A stretch of 64,000 nt of DNA from Streptomyces uncialis (lineage in GTDB: Bacteria; Actinomycetota; Actinomycetes; Streptomycetales; Streptomycetaceae): assembly GCF_001905345.1 (NCBI RefSeq), contig NZ_LFBV01000010.1, positions 1 through 64,000 of the forward strand, in the 5' to 3' direction. Numbering within the stretch: the stretch's first letter is position 1; each line of letters begins with the position of its first letter. The position numbers and the translations under genes are program-made. The notes beneath the pieces were generated by a model, which searched no databases, had not been told where the DNA came from, and saw only the letters and a list, made by a program, of their open reading frames with translations. Below are positions 8,305-17,664 of this stretch, in pieces.

Positions 8305-9411
8305 ATGGACAGGCCACTGCGTGGGGACTCCGAGCGGCGGGGGCCGGAGGACGGAGCCGCCGCACTCGCGGAGCGGCTCCAGGCGATCCGGCCACAGCTG
8401 CTCGACTCCTACCGCCAGGCGCTCGTCGAGCAAGGAAACCCCCTCGGCACCAATCCGGAGGCCTGGCAGACCTGCCATGAGCAGGCGGAACACGTCGTCG
8501 CGGACTGTCTGGCGACCCTGCGGCACGGCGGGGAGTCGCCGTTCGACGCGGGTCTCGTGCTGAAGACGCGAAGACTCGGCGGAGCCCGCATCTCCCAGGG
8601 GATCGCCCCTATCCACTCCGTGCGCGCGGGCTCCCTCCTGTTCCAGGTGACGATGGATCACCTGAGCCGGATCTGCGCGGACCGGCCCGGCTCGGAGCGT
8701 CATCTCATCCAGGCGCTGCTGGGCCTTCAGTCGTCGATCATCAGACGGCTGGAGCAGGGCGCCATCGGCCATGACCTGTTCCTGCTCGACGTGGTGCGGG
8801 ACGCGGCCCAGCAGGGCCGCAACAGCATGGCCAGGGAGATACACGACCGTATCGGGGGCGCCGCGAGTGTCGCCCTGCGCCAGTTAGAGCTCTACGAGTT
8901 GTCCCAGCAGCCCGACTCCCGTCTGACGGCCCTCAAGCAGGCCATCCGGGAGACCCAGCACATCACCCGCGACCTGGTGACGGAACTGCGCAACCGCGCC
9001 GACACCACACGGTCCCTCCAGGTCGCCCTCTCCTCGTTCGTCACGGCAATGGCGCTGGACAAGACGACGGTGGAGATCCGGGTCGAGGACCCGGGCGACC
9101 ATATGCCCCCAGGGCTCGCCGATGATCTCTATCTGATGCTCCGCGAATGTTTGCGCAACGCCTTCGCCCACGCCTCCGCGACCCGGATAGACATCGCTGT
9201 CGTGATCGAGGACGGACTGATCCGTGCCTCCGTCCACGACAACGGCATCGGGTTCGATCCGGAGCGCAGACGCGGGCACGGTCTCGCGTCGATGGTCGAG
9301 CGCGCCAGACTGCTGGGCGGTCAGCTGGAGATCAACAGTTCTCCCGGGGAAGGCACGGTCGTCGATCTGATCGCCCCCATCGACAAGGAGAACCGTGCTC
9401 GCCACGAGTAG
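8305..9411 (+). CDS. NarL-type sensor histidine kinase, cytoplasmic
   Basis: A 368-residue histidine kinase without obvious membrane segments. The N-terminal 170 residues are a helical sensor region. The HisKA_3-type phosphoacceptor is in MAREIHDRIGGAASVALRQL. The ATPase has an N box (LRECLRNAFAHASAT), a G1 box (VHDNGIGFDPERR) and a G2 region (GHGLASMVERARLLGG). Leu194 is encoded by TTA (8884-8886), so translation should depend on the bldA tRNA. The stop overlaps the response regulator start by 17 bp, giving a translationally coupled pair. With no membrane anchor, the signal is probably intracellular. Confidence 0.9.
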   Translation: MDRPLRGDSERRGPEDGAAALAERLQAIRPQLLDSYRQALVEQGNPLGTNPEAWQTCHEQAEHVVADCLATLRHGGESPFDAGLVLKTRRLGGARISQGIAPIHSVRAGSLLFQVTMDHLSRICADRPGSERHLIQALLGLQSSIIRRLEQGAIGHDLFLLDVVRDAAQQGRNSMAREIHDRIGGAASVALRQLELYELSQQPDSRLTALKQAIRETQHITRDLVTELRNRADTTRSLQVALSSFVTAMALDKTTVEIRVEDPGDHMPPGLADDLYLMLRECLRNAFAHASATRIDIAVVIEDGLIRASVHDNGIGFDPERRRGHGLASMVERARLLGGQLEINSSPGEGTVVDLIAPIDKENRARHE

Positions 9412-10129
9412 ACCCGAACCCGACGGCAGAGCCATACGTATCGTCGCCGTCGACGACCACTCGCTGCTCCGTGACGCGCTGTGCCGGCTGATCGAGGCGG
9501 AGAGCGATCTGACGATCGTCGCCGACACCGAGAGCAGTGAGGGGCTCGCCGAACTGATCGAGCGGACCCGGGCCCAGGTGGTCCTGCTGGACGTGGAGAT
9601 CCCGGGCAGTCACGCGCCCACCGTGGTGGGTGAACTGACCCGCCGCTTCCCGGGGCTGCACGTCCTGATGCTGTCCATGCACGGCGACGCCCAGCTCGTC
9701 CAGGAGCTGCTGGCCCAGGGGGCCCGCGGGTATCTGCACAAGAGCGTGCCCCGTGAATCGCTGCTGTCGGCGATCCGCAACTCCGTCGCGCGTGATCCCC
9801 AGGTCACGATCGCGCTGCCGAGCAGCGGAATGCCGGACACCGGATTCGCCACCTCCGCGCAGACCCTGTCACCACGTGAGCGGGAAGTCCTGACCCTCGC
9901 CGCCGAAGCGCTGAGCAACCGTCAGATCGCGACCCGGCTGAGCATCACCGAGGGCACCGTGAAACGACATCTTCGTAATATCTTCGAAAAGCTCGGAGCG
10001 GTGTCGCGCATCGACGCGGTGAACAAGGCGATTGACGCCCGGCTGATCCGACGGGCCATGACAAGCCGGCCCGAGGTAACGGAAATGGAAAATCCCCGGG
10101 CGCACCGGAAAACGCCACCAAAAGATTAG
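9395..10129 (+). CDS. NarL/LuxR family response regulator
   Basis: A 244-residue response regulator paired with the kinase just upstream. The receiver domain (residues 13-130) has the acidic pair Asp20-Asp21, the phosphoacceptor Asp66 (VVLLDVEIPG) and the switch Lys in GYLHKSVP. The C-terminal LuxR-type helix-turn-helix is complete: LSPREREVLTLAAEALSNRQ, IATRLSITEGTVKRHLRNIF. A short charged tail follows. It probably activates cluster promoters, perhaps that of the UbiA gene 120 bp downstream, but the target is inference. Confidence 0.92.
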   Translation: MLATSRPEPDGRAIRIVAVDDHSLLRDALCRLIEAESDLTIVADTESSEGLAELIERTRAQVVLLDVEIPGSHAPTVVGELTRRFPGLHVLMLSMHGDAQLVQELLAQGARGYLHKSVPRESLLSAIRNSVARDPQVTIALPSSGMPDTGFATSAQTLSPREREVLTLAAEALSNRQIATRLSITEGTVKRHLRNIFEKLGAVSRIDAVNKAIDARLIRRAMTSRPEVTEMENPRAHRKTPPKD

Positions 10130-10248
10130 ACTTACCCCCGGTCACGGGCTCCCCCTCTCCGGTTGACGACCATATGTTTCTTAGGATGTAGGCGGCATGC
10201 CTCCGGAGGGTCTGCACTCTCCGGCACCCGTCGAGTAAATTTCCGAAT

Positions 10249-11205
10249 ATGCCGAGAGCGAAGCATGATAAATACATCAATCCCGCAACGTTCACGGCCG
10301 GGACGGAACCGGGGGAACCCTCCGCACCTCCTAAAGGGTTAAGGTTCGTCGCGCTCTGCCTCCGGGAATCCCGGGGCGCGGTACTCGCGATATTCCTTTT
10401 ACGTTTCCTGCTTGCCGGAACGGCGGACGGAACCTCCCGATCACCTGCTGAACCCGCGCTCTTCCTGGGCGCGGCCGTATGGATCAGCGCCGTCACGGCC
10501 GTCTATCTCTACAACGGCGTCACCGATGTGGAGGAGGACCGGTCCAACGGCTCCACCCGCCCCGTGTCGAGCGGGCTGCTGCCCCTCGACACGGCCCTGC
10601 GAACCGCCCGGGGTCTGGCCGCCGCCGCTGTCGTCGGCGCCGTCCTCGTCGGGCCGCTGATGTGTGCGGTGACCGTCGGCTTCCTGCTGCTCGGCTACGC
10701 GTACTCGGCGCCCCGGATCGCTCTCAAGCGGCACACCCCCGGCACCATCGCCGCGGTGATCGGCGGCGGCGCCCTGACCTATGTGGCGGGCCTGCTGTGC
10801 GGGGCGACCCCCCTCACCCCCGCCTCGCTCGCCTTCTGCGGCGCCATGTGCCTGTGGATGGGTCTGGTCGGCGCGATCGCCAAGGACTTCTCCGACGCGG
10901 AGGGCGACGCCCGGCACGGCCGCCGCAACTGGACCGTGCTGTGGGGTCCCGCCGTCACGGCCTGCCTGGTCTGTGTCAGCGCCCTCACGATCGGCACCGG
11001 ACTCCTGCTGTGCGCCCTCTCCCTGTCCGCCCCCGGGCTGCTCCTGCCCAGCGCCGTGCTGCTCGGCAGCGCGCTGGTGCTCGCCGCTGTGGCCCTCACC
11101 GCCCGGCCGGACGAGACCCGCGCCCAGCGCCGCGTCCCGTACCGGATCTTCATGGTCACGCAGTACGCGACCCATCTGGTCGCGTTCGCACTTCCCATCA
11201 CCTGA
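10249..11205 (+). CDS. UbiA family prenyltransferase
   Basis: A 318-residue integral membrane prenyltransferase with eight or nine predicted helices. Both Mg-diphosphate motifs are present: NxxxDxxxD as NGVTDVEED (Asn89, Asp93, Asp97), and the second Asp-rich motif as KDFSDAEGD (Asp216, Asp220). Enzymes of this family transfer prenyl groups to aromatic or other acceptors, and some are terpene cyclases. Two Leu codons (31 at 10339, 51 at 10399) are TTA, so the gene should need bldA. The SARP follows 29 bp later. The acceptor is not known; an aromatic or polyketide product of the cluster is a reasonable guess. Confidence 0.88.
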   Translation: MPRAKHDKYINPATFTAGTEPGEPSAPPKGLRFVALCLRESRGAVLAIFLLRFLLAGTADGTSRSPAEPALFLGAAVWISAVTAVYLYNGVTDVEEDRSNGSTRPVSSGLLPLDTALRTARGLAAAAVVGAVLVGPLMCAVTVGFLLLGYAYSAPRIALKRHTPGTIAAVIGGGALTYVAGLLCGATPLTPASLAFCGAMCLWMGLVGAIAKDFSDAEGDARHGRRNWTVLWGPAVTACLVCVSALTIGTGLLLCALSLSAPGLLLPSAVLLGSALVLAAVALTARPDETRAQRRVPYRIFMVTQYATHLVAFALPIT

Positions 11206-11234
11206 GCCAGCACACAGAAGCCGGGGGAACGACG

Positions 11235-12071
11235 ATGATCAGCCAGCAGACCCTCAGACCCACCGCACACCACGACCCGTACCGGCCGGTGGCCGGTACA
11301 GCGGGCGACGGCTTCGGCGTCCGCATCCTCGGACCCTTGCAGGTCGTCAACGGCGCCTCCACCCACCGGCCGCGCGGGCCCAAGGTGCGCAAGGTGCTCG
11401 CCCTGCTGGCGGTACGCCCGCGGGACATCATCGACCTGGACACCATCGTGGAGGAGCTGTGGGACGGCGCGCCCCCGGCCACCGCGGTGAGCACCGTCCG
11501 CACCCACGTCTACCATCTGCGCCAGGAACTCGAACGGGAGCTGGGCAGCGCCGCCCGCGACGTCCTCGTCACCGAGGGCTCCGGCTACGCCCTGCACCTC
11601 CCGCCCGGCCGGCTCGACCTGGAGGAGTTCACCCGGCTGTGCGCCCAGGCACGTGCCGAACTGCGCGCCGGGAGACGGGAGGCGGCGATCCAGACCCTGG
11701 ACACCGCGCTCGGGCTGTGGCGGGGCCGCCCCCTGTCCGACGTGTCCCGCGGGCGGGTGCTCGCCGGCCATGTCGCCCGGATCGAGGATCTGCGCCTACG
11801 GGCCCAGGAGTTACGCATCGAGGCGGCGATGGGACTGGGCCAGCACCGGGAGGTGGTCCCCGATCTGATCCGCCTCATCGCGGTCGACCCGCTCAACGAA
11901 TGGCTGCACGCCCGGCTCATCGACGCCCTGCACCGCAGCGGCCGCCGCGGTGACGCGCTACGCGCGTTCAACCATGTCCGCAGCGTCCTCGCCGAGGAGC
12001 TGGGACTGGAACCCTCCGAGGACCTGAGACAGTTGCAGCACCACATCCTGGCCGGGGGTTCCGCGGCATGA
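11235..12071 (+). CDS. SARP family pathway activator
   Basis: A 278-residue Streptomyces antibiotic regulatory protein. Residues 25-120 form an OmpR-like winged helix (FGVRILGPLQVVNG, then ALLAVRPRDIIDLDTIVEEL, then VYHLRQELE). The rest is the bacterial transcriptional activation domain with TPR-like helices (LDLEEFTRLCAQA, then WRGRPLSDVS, then ELGLEPSEDLRQLQ). There is no NB-ARC extension, so it is a small SARP typical of antibiotic clusters. Codon 193 is TTA (11811), implying bldA dependence. The ATG follows GGGGGAAC. Its 3' end overlaps the PPTase start by 4 bp. Confidence 0.93.
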   Translation: MISQQTLRPTAHHDPYRPVAGTAGDGFGVRILGPLQVVNGASTHRPRGPKVRKVLALLAVRPRDIIDLDTIVEELWDGAPPATAVSTVRTHVYHLRQELERELGSAARDVLVTEGSGYALHLPPGRLDLEEFTRLCAQARAELRAGRREAAIQTLDTALGLWRGRPLSDVSRGRVLAGHVARIEDLRLRAQELRIEAAMGLGQHREVVPDLIRLIAVDPLNEWLHARLIDALHRSGRRGDALRAFNHVRSVLAEELGLEPSEDLRQLQHHILAGGSAA

Positions 12072-12778
12072 GTGTGACCTTGGAAGCGGCACCGCTCTCC
12101 CCCACCCGTACGGTCGGGGTGCGGATCTGGACGGTCGCGACGGCCCCCGCAGCCGCGGCGGTGCCCTACGACGAGGCGTACGCCGTCCTCGACGCGTCCG
12201 AGCGGGCCCGGCTGGCCGGGATGCGGCGGGTCGGCGACCGGATGCGCTACCTGGCCATCCACCACGCCTTCCGCACCCTGCTGGGACGGCGGCTGGGCGT
12301 GCCCGCCGAGGAGGTCTCCTTCCGCCGCCACTGCGGGAAGTGCCGCGAGGACGGGCACGGCAAGCCGCGGCCCGTCGGCCCCGACGGCCGCGACCTGTCG
12401 GCCAGCCTGTCCCACTCCGGCGCGTACGCGCTGATCGCCCTCAGCGACAGCCCCGGCGTCGAGGTGGGCGTGGACATCGAGCGGGTGCGTCCGCACATGG
12501 ACTGGAGCGCCATCCCCTGTGTCGACGGCGGCCGGACCACCCACGGCTTCGAGCAGTGGACCCGGGCCGAGGCCCTGGTGAAGGCGGCGGGCACCGGACT
12601 GAGCCGTACCCCGCCGCGCTACACCGGCCGGGTGTTCGGGGCCTGGCGCGCCGCCACGGTGCCGCACTCGGCCCAGGAGTGGTACGTGCGCAGCGTCCGC
12701 TGCCCGGACGGCTACGCCGCGTCGGTCGCCAGCGCCAGCGCGGACACCCGGGTGTCGACGGCGGCCTGGCGGTCCTGA
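12068..12778 (+). CDS. Sfp-type 4'-phosphopantetheinyl transferase
   Basis: A 236-residue PPTase that loads the phosphopantetheine arm of CoA onto carrier proteins. The family motifs are in order: SLSHSGAYAL (residues 113-122), VGVDIE (133-138, Mg-binding Asp136 and Glu138) and the WTRAEALVKA helix (164-173) with Glu168 and Lys172. It is coupled to the SARP by a 4-bp ATGA overlap. A dedicated PPTase fits activation of the ACP at 27780-28055. A GC-rich intergenic of 88 bp separates it from the convergent lactonase-like gene. Confidence 0.92.
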   Translation: MSVTLEAAPLSPTRTVGVRIWTVATAPAAAAVPYDEAYAVLDASERARLAGMRRVGDRMRYLAIHHAFRTLLGRRLGVPAEEVSFRRHCGKCREDGHGKPRPVGPDGRDLSASLSHSGAYALIALSDSPGVEVGVDIERVRPHMDWSAIPCVDGGRTTHGFEQWTRAEALVKAAGTGLSRTPPRYTGRVFGAWRAATVPHSAQEWYVRSVRCPDGYAASVASASADTRVSTAAWRS

Positions 12779-12866
12779 CAAGCGCGGCACGGAGCCGGGC
12801 CCGGCGGGTCCGGCCCCCGCCCGTGCCACGGGGCCGTGGGAGGCCGCCGACGGCCCCCCACGGCGT

Positions 12867-14081
12867 TCAGCGGAGCAGTACACAGCTCGGGCTGGCGACC
12901 GGCAGCGGATGCGCGGCGGGGGTGAGGCGTCCGTCGTCGGGGTCGAGACGGAACGCGCTGACGGACTGGCCCGCCTGGTTGGCGGTCCAGACGAACCGCC
13001 CCGAGCCGTCCAGCGCCACGTCCCGGGGCCAGCGGGTGCCGGGTGCCTTCGGGGTCACGGGCTGGGACTCCAGCAGGGTGAGGGTGCGGCCCCCGTCGCC
13101 GACCCGGAACGACTGGACGGTGTCCAGTCCCCGGTCGGCGGTGACGAGGAGCCGGGCGCCCGGGGTCAGATGCACGGCGGACGGGGCGTTGCGCGGGTCG
13201 ATGCCCGGCGGTGCCACGGAGGTGTGCGACAGGGCCCGGACCTCGCCCGTGCGGGAGTCGTAGGACAGGACGCTGACGGAGTGACCGATCTCGTTGGTCA
13301 CGTAGGCGAGGCGTCCGCCCGGATGGAAGACCAGGTGCCGGGGCCCGACCCCGCTGCCGAGGCGGGTGGTGGTGCGCGGGCTCAGCCGTCCGGCGCGGGC
13401 GTCGAAGTCGTAGACGTGGATACGGTCGTCGCCCTTGTCGGGCACGAGGACCCGGGTGCCCGCTGGGTCGAAGGCGATCATGTGCGGGTGGGGGCCCCGC
13501 TGTTCCACCGGGTGCGGTCCGCGGCCGTGGTGGCGCAGTACCTGGACGGGGTCCCCGAGGGCGCCGTCGGTGCCCACGGGCAGCACCGCCACATGCCCGG
13601 AGTCGTAGTTGACCGTCAGCAGGAACCGGCCGTCCGGGTGGAACGCGAGATGGACGGGGGCCGCTCCCCCGCTGGAGCGGGGCCGTCCGACGGGACGCAG
13701 CCGGTCGCCGTCGACGCGGTAGGCGTGGACGGCCCCGGTGGCGCCCCCGGGCAGCTGGCTGACGGCGTAGAGCCGGTCGCGGTCCGGGGAGAGGGTGAGG
13801 AAGGACGGGTTCTCGATGTCCTTCTGCCAGCCCCGCAGTTCCAGCCGGCCGCTCCCGGTGACGGCGGCGATGCCGATGCCGGGCAGTCCGGGGAGCCCGT
13901 ACTCGCCGCGGGTGAAGCCGCCGATGTAGGCGTGGCGGGCGTGCGGGCGCGGGGTGCCGCCCGCGGCGGCGGTGGTGGCCGCCCAGCCCGCCGCCGAGGC
14001 GGCGGCGGCCGCGGTGGCGGCGAGGAATCGGCGCCTGGTGCGGTCGGCGCGGTTCTCGGGGTCCAGGGGTCCAGGGGTCAT
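12867..14081 (-). CDS. Tat-exported lactonase-like beta-propeller protein
   Basis: A 404-residue protein of the 6-phosphogluconolactonase (YbhE-like) seven-bladed propeller family. The N-terminus has a twin-arginine signal (RTRRRFLAA) and an Ala-rich core. Repeated propeller strands include VHLAFHPDGRFLLTVNY, HMIAFDPAGTRVLVPD and RHLVFHPGGRLAYVTNE. The start at 14081 overlaps the upstream membrane-protein stop by 4 bp (ATGA), so it is the last gene of an MmpL-membrane protein-lactonase operon. It may act outside the membrane on a lactone; the substrate is unknown, and some family members are not enzymes. Confidence 0.85.
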   Translation of the reverse strand: MTPGPLDPENRADRTRRRFLAATAAAAASAAGWAATTAAAGGTPRPHARHAYIGGFTRGEYGLPGLPGIGIAAVTGSGRLELRGWQKDIENPSFLTLSPDRDRLYAVSQLPGGATGAVHAYRVDGDRLRPVGRPRSSGGAAPVHLAFHPDGRFLLTVNYDSGHVAVLPVGTDGALGDPVQVLRHHGRGPHPVEQRGPHPHMIAFDPAGTRVLVPDKGDDRIHVYDFDARAGRLSPRTTTRLGSGVGPRHLVFHPGGRLAYVTNEIGHSVSVLSYDSRTGEVRALSHTSVAPPGIDPRNAPSAVHLTPGARLLVTADRGLDTVQSFRVGDGGRTLTLLESQPVTPKAPGTRWPRDVALDGSGRFVWTANQAGQSVSAFRLDPDDGRLTPAAHPLPVASPSCVLLR

Positions 14082-15472
14082 ACGTCGGCTCCGATGACGA
14101 GACCGGGCGAGAGGACGGCGAGCGTCCCGACGAGGGCCAGTGCGATCAGTACCTGCCATACGGTGCGCAGCTCCCTGATCCGCCGGGCGCGCCGCGCGGC
14201 GGCGAGCAGGGCGACGGCGGCGGCCCACGCGGGCAGCGCCAGGCGCAGCGCGATCTCGCCGGTGAACTGGAGTTCGGCGCGGGCGGAGACGCATCCGGTG
14301 GCGGTGCAGGGGTCGGCCGCGGGGTCTGCCAGGGCCGCGTTCACGGCGAACCAGAGCAGGGGGCCCAGCGCGGCGAGCGCGGTGGTCCACACATAGGGGG
14401 CGAGGCCGCCGGGCCCGGTGGCCCGGCGGGTGAGCGCCAGGGCCGCCAGCGCGGGCAGCCATCCGGCGAGGACACCGAAGAGGCCCGCGTGCGCGGCCTC
14501 GGAGAGCGCCGCCCAGACGCCGTCGGCGCCGAAGGGGGCGCGCGGCAGGGCCAGCAGTCCGGTGGCGGCGGCGAGGGCCGCCGCCGTGTGCGCCCAGGTG
14601 CGGGCGAACGAGGGTGCGCCGGCCCAGCCGACGAACGCCCCGGCGAGCGTCACCAGGAGCAGCGGGGGCCCCGCGGTCACCCCCCACGGCAGCGGGAACC
14701 CGGGCAGGACGTCCCCGAGCGGCGCCGACCAGCTGCCCCAGCTGCCGAAGAGGGCGGCGAGCAGCGCGGTGACACAGGCCGCGAGCGCCCCGGCCGCCTC
14801 GACCCGGTACCGCCCGGCGGGGGCGGCGGCGGTGCCCGTACGGGTGTCCGTGGGCGTACTGGTGCTGGTGGTGCTGGTGCTGGTGCTGGCCGTACCGGTT
14901 CCCGTGGCCGTGCCGGTGGTGCTGGTGGCCGTACGGGTGGCCGTGGCCGTGCTGCTGGTGCCGGTGGTGCCGGTGGTGCCGGTGGCCGTACGGGTCCCCG
15001 TCCCCGTACCGCCGGGGTCGGGCTCCGTGCCGCCGCCGGTGGGCCCGGGGCTCGCCGGGGCCGGGGCCGGGGCGGACCCGGTGGCCGGGGGGCTCGCCGG
15101 GCCCGTGGTGGCGGGCTCGGCGGTCCCGGGTTGAGGCGCCGCGCCCCGGTTGCCCGTCGGGGGATGTGCGGGTCCGGGGCGCGGCGCGGTCTGGGGGGCG
15201 CCGGCGGGGGCGGGTGCCCCGGTCGGCGCGGGGTGGTGCGGGTGCCCTGCCCGGCGGGCCGGGGCGGGGCGGCGGTCGGCCTGTCCGGCCGGGGTCTGCG
15301 GGGCCTGGGCGGCCGGGGTGGCGGGTCCGGCCTGGGTGGCGGGTCCGGCCTGGGGGGCGGACCGTGCCGCCGGGGTGGCGGGCCCCGCCCCCGCCCGCGT
15401 CACCGACGCGGGCGGGGCGGGCGCCGGGTGCGGCGCGGGCGACGCGGTGTCGCCGGGTTTCGCGGTGGTCAC
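14078..15472 (-). CDS. membrane protein with long Pro/Ala/Thr-rich N-terminal region
   Basis: A 464-residue protein with two parts. Residues 1-215 are low complexity: first Ala/Pro-rich, then a Thr/Gly/Ser tract encoded by tandem GTG-CTG-like triplets near 14860-15010. The second half has about six hydrophobic helices with charged loops, including a periplasm-like loop holding two Cys (DPCTATGCVSA). The GTG start at 15472 overlaps the MmpL stop by 4 bp. I do not recognise the membrane domain. Being between MmpL and an exported lactonase, it may be an accessory of the exporter. Confidence 0.75.
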   Translation of the reverse strand: MTTAKPGDTASPAPHPAPAPPASVTRAGAGPATPAARSAPQAGPATQAGPATPAAQAPQTPAGQADRRPAPARRAGHPHHPAPTGAPAPAGAPQTAPRPGPAHPPTGNRGAAPQPGTAEPATTGPASPPATGSAPAPAPASPGPTGGGTEPDPGGTGTGTRTATGTTGTTGTSSTATATRTATSTTGTATGTGTASTSTSTTSTSTPTDTRTGTAAAPAGRYRVEAAGALAACVTALLAALFGSWGSWSAPLGDVLPGFPLPWGVTAGPPLLLVTLAGAFVGWAGAPSFARTWAHTAAALAAATGLLALPRAPFGADGVWAALSEAAHAGLFGVLAGWLPALAALALTRRATGPGGLAPYVWTTALAALGPLLWFAVNAALADPAADPCTATGCVSARAELQFTGEIALRLALPAWAAAVALLAAARRARRIRELRTVWQVLIALALVGTLAVLSPGLVIGADV

Positions 15473-17664
15473 CGCAACGCCTCGGCGCGGGCCGCGGTGG
15501 GCTCGGCGGGCGGCGGCGGGGCCGACGACTCGCTGAGGTTGAAGCGGGACCACCAGCGGGCCAGCGGGGCGGGTGCCCACCACGCCTTGCTGCCGAGCAG
15601 CGCCATCGTGGCGGGGACGAGCAGACCCCGGACGATGGTCGCGTCCACGATGACCGCGATCACCAGACCCACGCCGATCATCTTCATGAAGAGGATGGAC
15701 GAGGTCATGAACCCGCCGACCACCACGACCAGGAGCAGTGCGGCACTGGTGATGATCTTCGCGGAGCGCTGGAGACCCAGTGCCATCGACTCGATCGGGT
15801 CGCCGCTGATCTCCCACTCCTCGCGGACCCGGGAGAGCAGGAACACCTCGTAGTCCATGGCGAGACCGAAGGCGATCGCGACGACGAGGACCGGGAAGTT
15901 GGCGTCCACCGCGCCGATGGGCTCGAAGCCGAGCAGCCCGGAGAGGTGGCCGTCCTGGAAGATCCACTTGATGGCGCCGAAGGTGGCGAGCAGCGAGAGG
16001 AGGTTCAGGACCACCGACTTCAGCGGCAGCAGCAGCGACCCGAAGGCCAGGAAGAGCACCAGGAACGAGACGACGGCGACGAACAGGGCCATCCAGGGGA
16101 GCCGTTCACCGATCATCCCGACGATGTCCACCCGGGAGGCGGGCATACCGGTGGTCAGTGTCTGGGCGCCCGGGGGTGCCTCGGTGGCGCGGATGTCGCG
16201 GACCATGTCCCCGGCGTCGGTCGACATCGGGTCGGGGGTGTAGCGGATGGTCACCCGGGCGTCGTCGCCGGAGAACGCGGTGGGGGTGGCCGAGGCGACG
16301 CCGTCGACCTCTCCCAGGCGTGCGGCGTAGGCGCTCGTCGCGTCGCGGTCGGCCTCGCCGTCGAAACGGACGACGGTGGTCATGATCCGGCCGGGGTTGG
16401 TGGGGAACTCCGAGCCGAGGTCCTTGCTGACGACCTTGGCGTCGGCGCCGGAGGGCAGTACCCACTCGCCGGGCCGCGCCCAGTTGACCCCGAGCAGCGG
16501 GGCGCCGAGGCCCACCAGGGCGGCGACGATGAGGAAGGACGAGATCAGCGGCTTGCGCATCACGGCGTGCGCGGTGCGGTACCAGGCGCCCTGGTTCTCC
16601 GGCTTGGCCGGGCGCTCCTTCTTGCCGCCGGGCAGCGGGATGCGCCACTTGTCGATGCTGTGCCCGGTGTAGCGCAGCAGCGCCGGCAGCAGGAACAGCG
16701 AGCCGACGACGGCGAAGGTGACGACGGCGACCGCGGCGTAGCCCATGGAGGACAGGAAACGGGACGGGAAGACGATGAGGCCCGCGAAGGAGATCGCGAC
16801 CGCGAGTCCGGAGAAGGCGACCGTGCGTCCGGCGGTGGCCGTGGCGCGGCGAACCGCCTCGTCGACGTCGGCGCCCGCCCGGAGTTCGTCCCGGTACCGG
16901 CTGACCATAAACAGGGCGTAGTCGATGGCGAGGCCGAGGGCGAGGATGGTGATGACGTTGATGACGGTGCTGGAGATCTCGGTGAACATGGTGAGCACCC
17001 GCAGCACCACGAACGACCCGAGTGCCACGAAGGTGCCCACGGCCAGCGGCAGCAGCGCGGCGATCGCGCTGCGGAAGATCAGCACGAGCAGCAGGAGCAG
17101 CAGCGGGACGGAGAGCATCTCGGCGCGGGCGATGTCGGAGCCGGTGAGCGCGTTGACCTGCTGGGTCATCGCGGCGACCCCGCCGAAGCGGACGTCGGTG
17201 CCCTCGGCGGCGAAGCGGTCCTCGATCTCGGTGAGCAGCTCGACCTGGTCCTGGTCGTTGTCGCTGGTGAACTGGACCGTGACATAGGTCTGGTCGCGGT
17301 CCTTGGAGACATAGGCGTCCGCGCCCTGGGCGCCGGGCTGCCAGAAGGAGTCGAGGCGCTCGATGCCCTCCCGGGGGACGGCGTCGAGGGCGGCCTTCAC
17401 GGCTGGCCCGAACTCGTCCACGCTCTGTCCGGACTTGTCCGACTCGTAGAGGACGATCAGATCGTTGGACTCACGTCCGAGCGGGCCTTCGAGGACCTTG
17501 TCGGCCTGTACGGATTCGCTGGAGGGATCGTCGAAGCCCGCACCACCGGTGAACGAGCCGAATACGCCTGTTCCCCACACTCCGGCGAACAGCGTGAATA
17601 CGACTGCGGCTACGACCACCCATTTCCGGCGCCGCGCGGTGAATTCTCCGATGGCGGCAAACAT
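15469..17664 (-). CDS. MmpL family RND transporter
   Basis: A 731-residue MmpL/RND-type exporter with twelve predicted membrane helices and two large extracytoplasmic domains (after helices 1 and 7). The proton-relay motif is present in each half: GLAIDYALFMVSRYRDEL and GLAMDYEVFLLSRVREEW. The homologue ActII-ORF3 sits in the actinorhodin cluster, so export of the cluster product or a lipid is plausible. It is the first gene of the three-gene operon running to 12867. The ATG at 17664 follows a GGAGAGGGAAA-like ribosome site. Confidence 0.92.
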   Translation of the reverse strand: MFAAIGEFTARRRKWVVVAAVVFTLFAGVWGTGVFGSFTGGAGFDDPSSESVQADKVLEGPLGRESNDLIVLYESDKSGQSVDEFGPAVKAALDAVPREGIERLDSFWQPGAQGADAYVSKDRDQTYVTVQFTSDNDQDQVELLTEIEDRFAAEGTDVRFGGVAAMTQQVNALTGSDIARAEMLSVPLLLLLLVLIFRSAIAALLPLAVGTFVALGSFVVLRVLTMFTEISSTVINVITILALGLAIDYALFMVSRYRDELRAGADVDEAVRRATATAGRTVAFSGLAVAISFAGLIVFPSRFLSSMGYAAVAVVTFAVVGSLFLLPALLRYTGHSIDKWRIPLPGGKKERPAKPENQGAWYRTAHAVMRKPLISSFLIVAALVGLGAPLLGVNWARPGEWVLPSGADAKVVSKDLGSEFPTNPGRIMTTVVRFDGEADRDATSAYAARLGEVDGVASATPTAFSGDDARVTIRYTPDPMSTDAGDMVRDIRATEAPPGAQTLTTGMPASRVDIVGMIGERLPWMALFVAVVSFLVLFLAFGSLLLPLKSVVLNLLSLLATFGAIKWIFQDGHLSGLLGFEPIGAVDANFPVLVVAIAFGLAMDYEVFLLSRVREEWEISGDPIESMALGLQRSAKIITSAALLLVVVVGGFMTSSILFMKMIGVGLVIAVIVDATIVRGLLVPATMALLGSKAWWAPAPLARWWSRFNLSESSAPPPPAEPTAARAEALR

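Noticed and set aside
10163..10190. TTGACG/TAGGAT promoter before the UbiA gene
   Set aside because: The spacing between the elements is too short for a standard promoter, so it was not listed.
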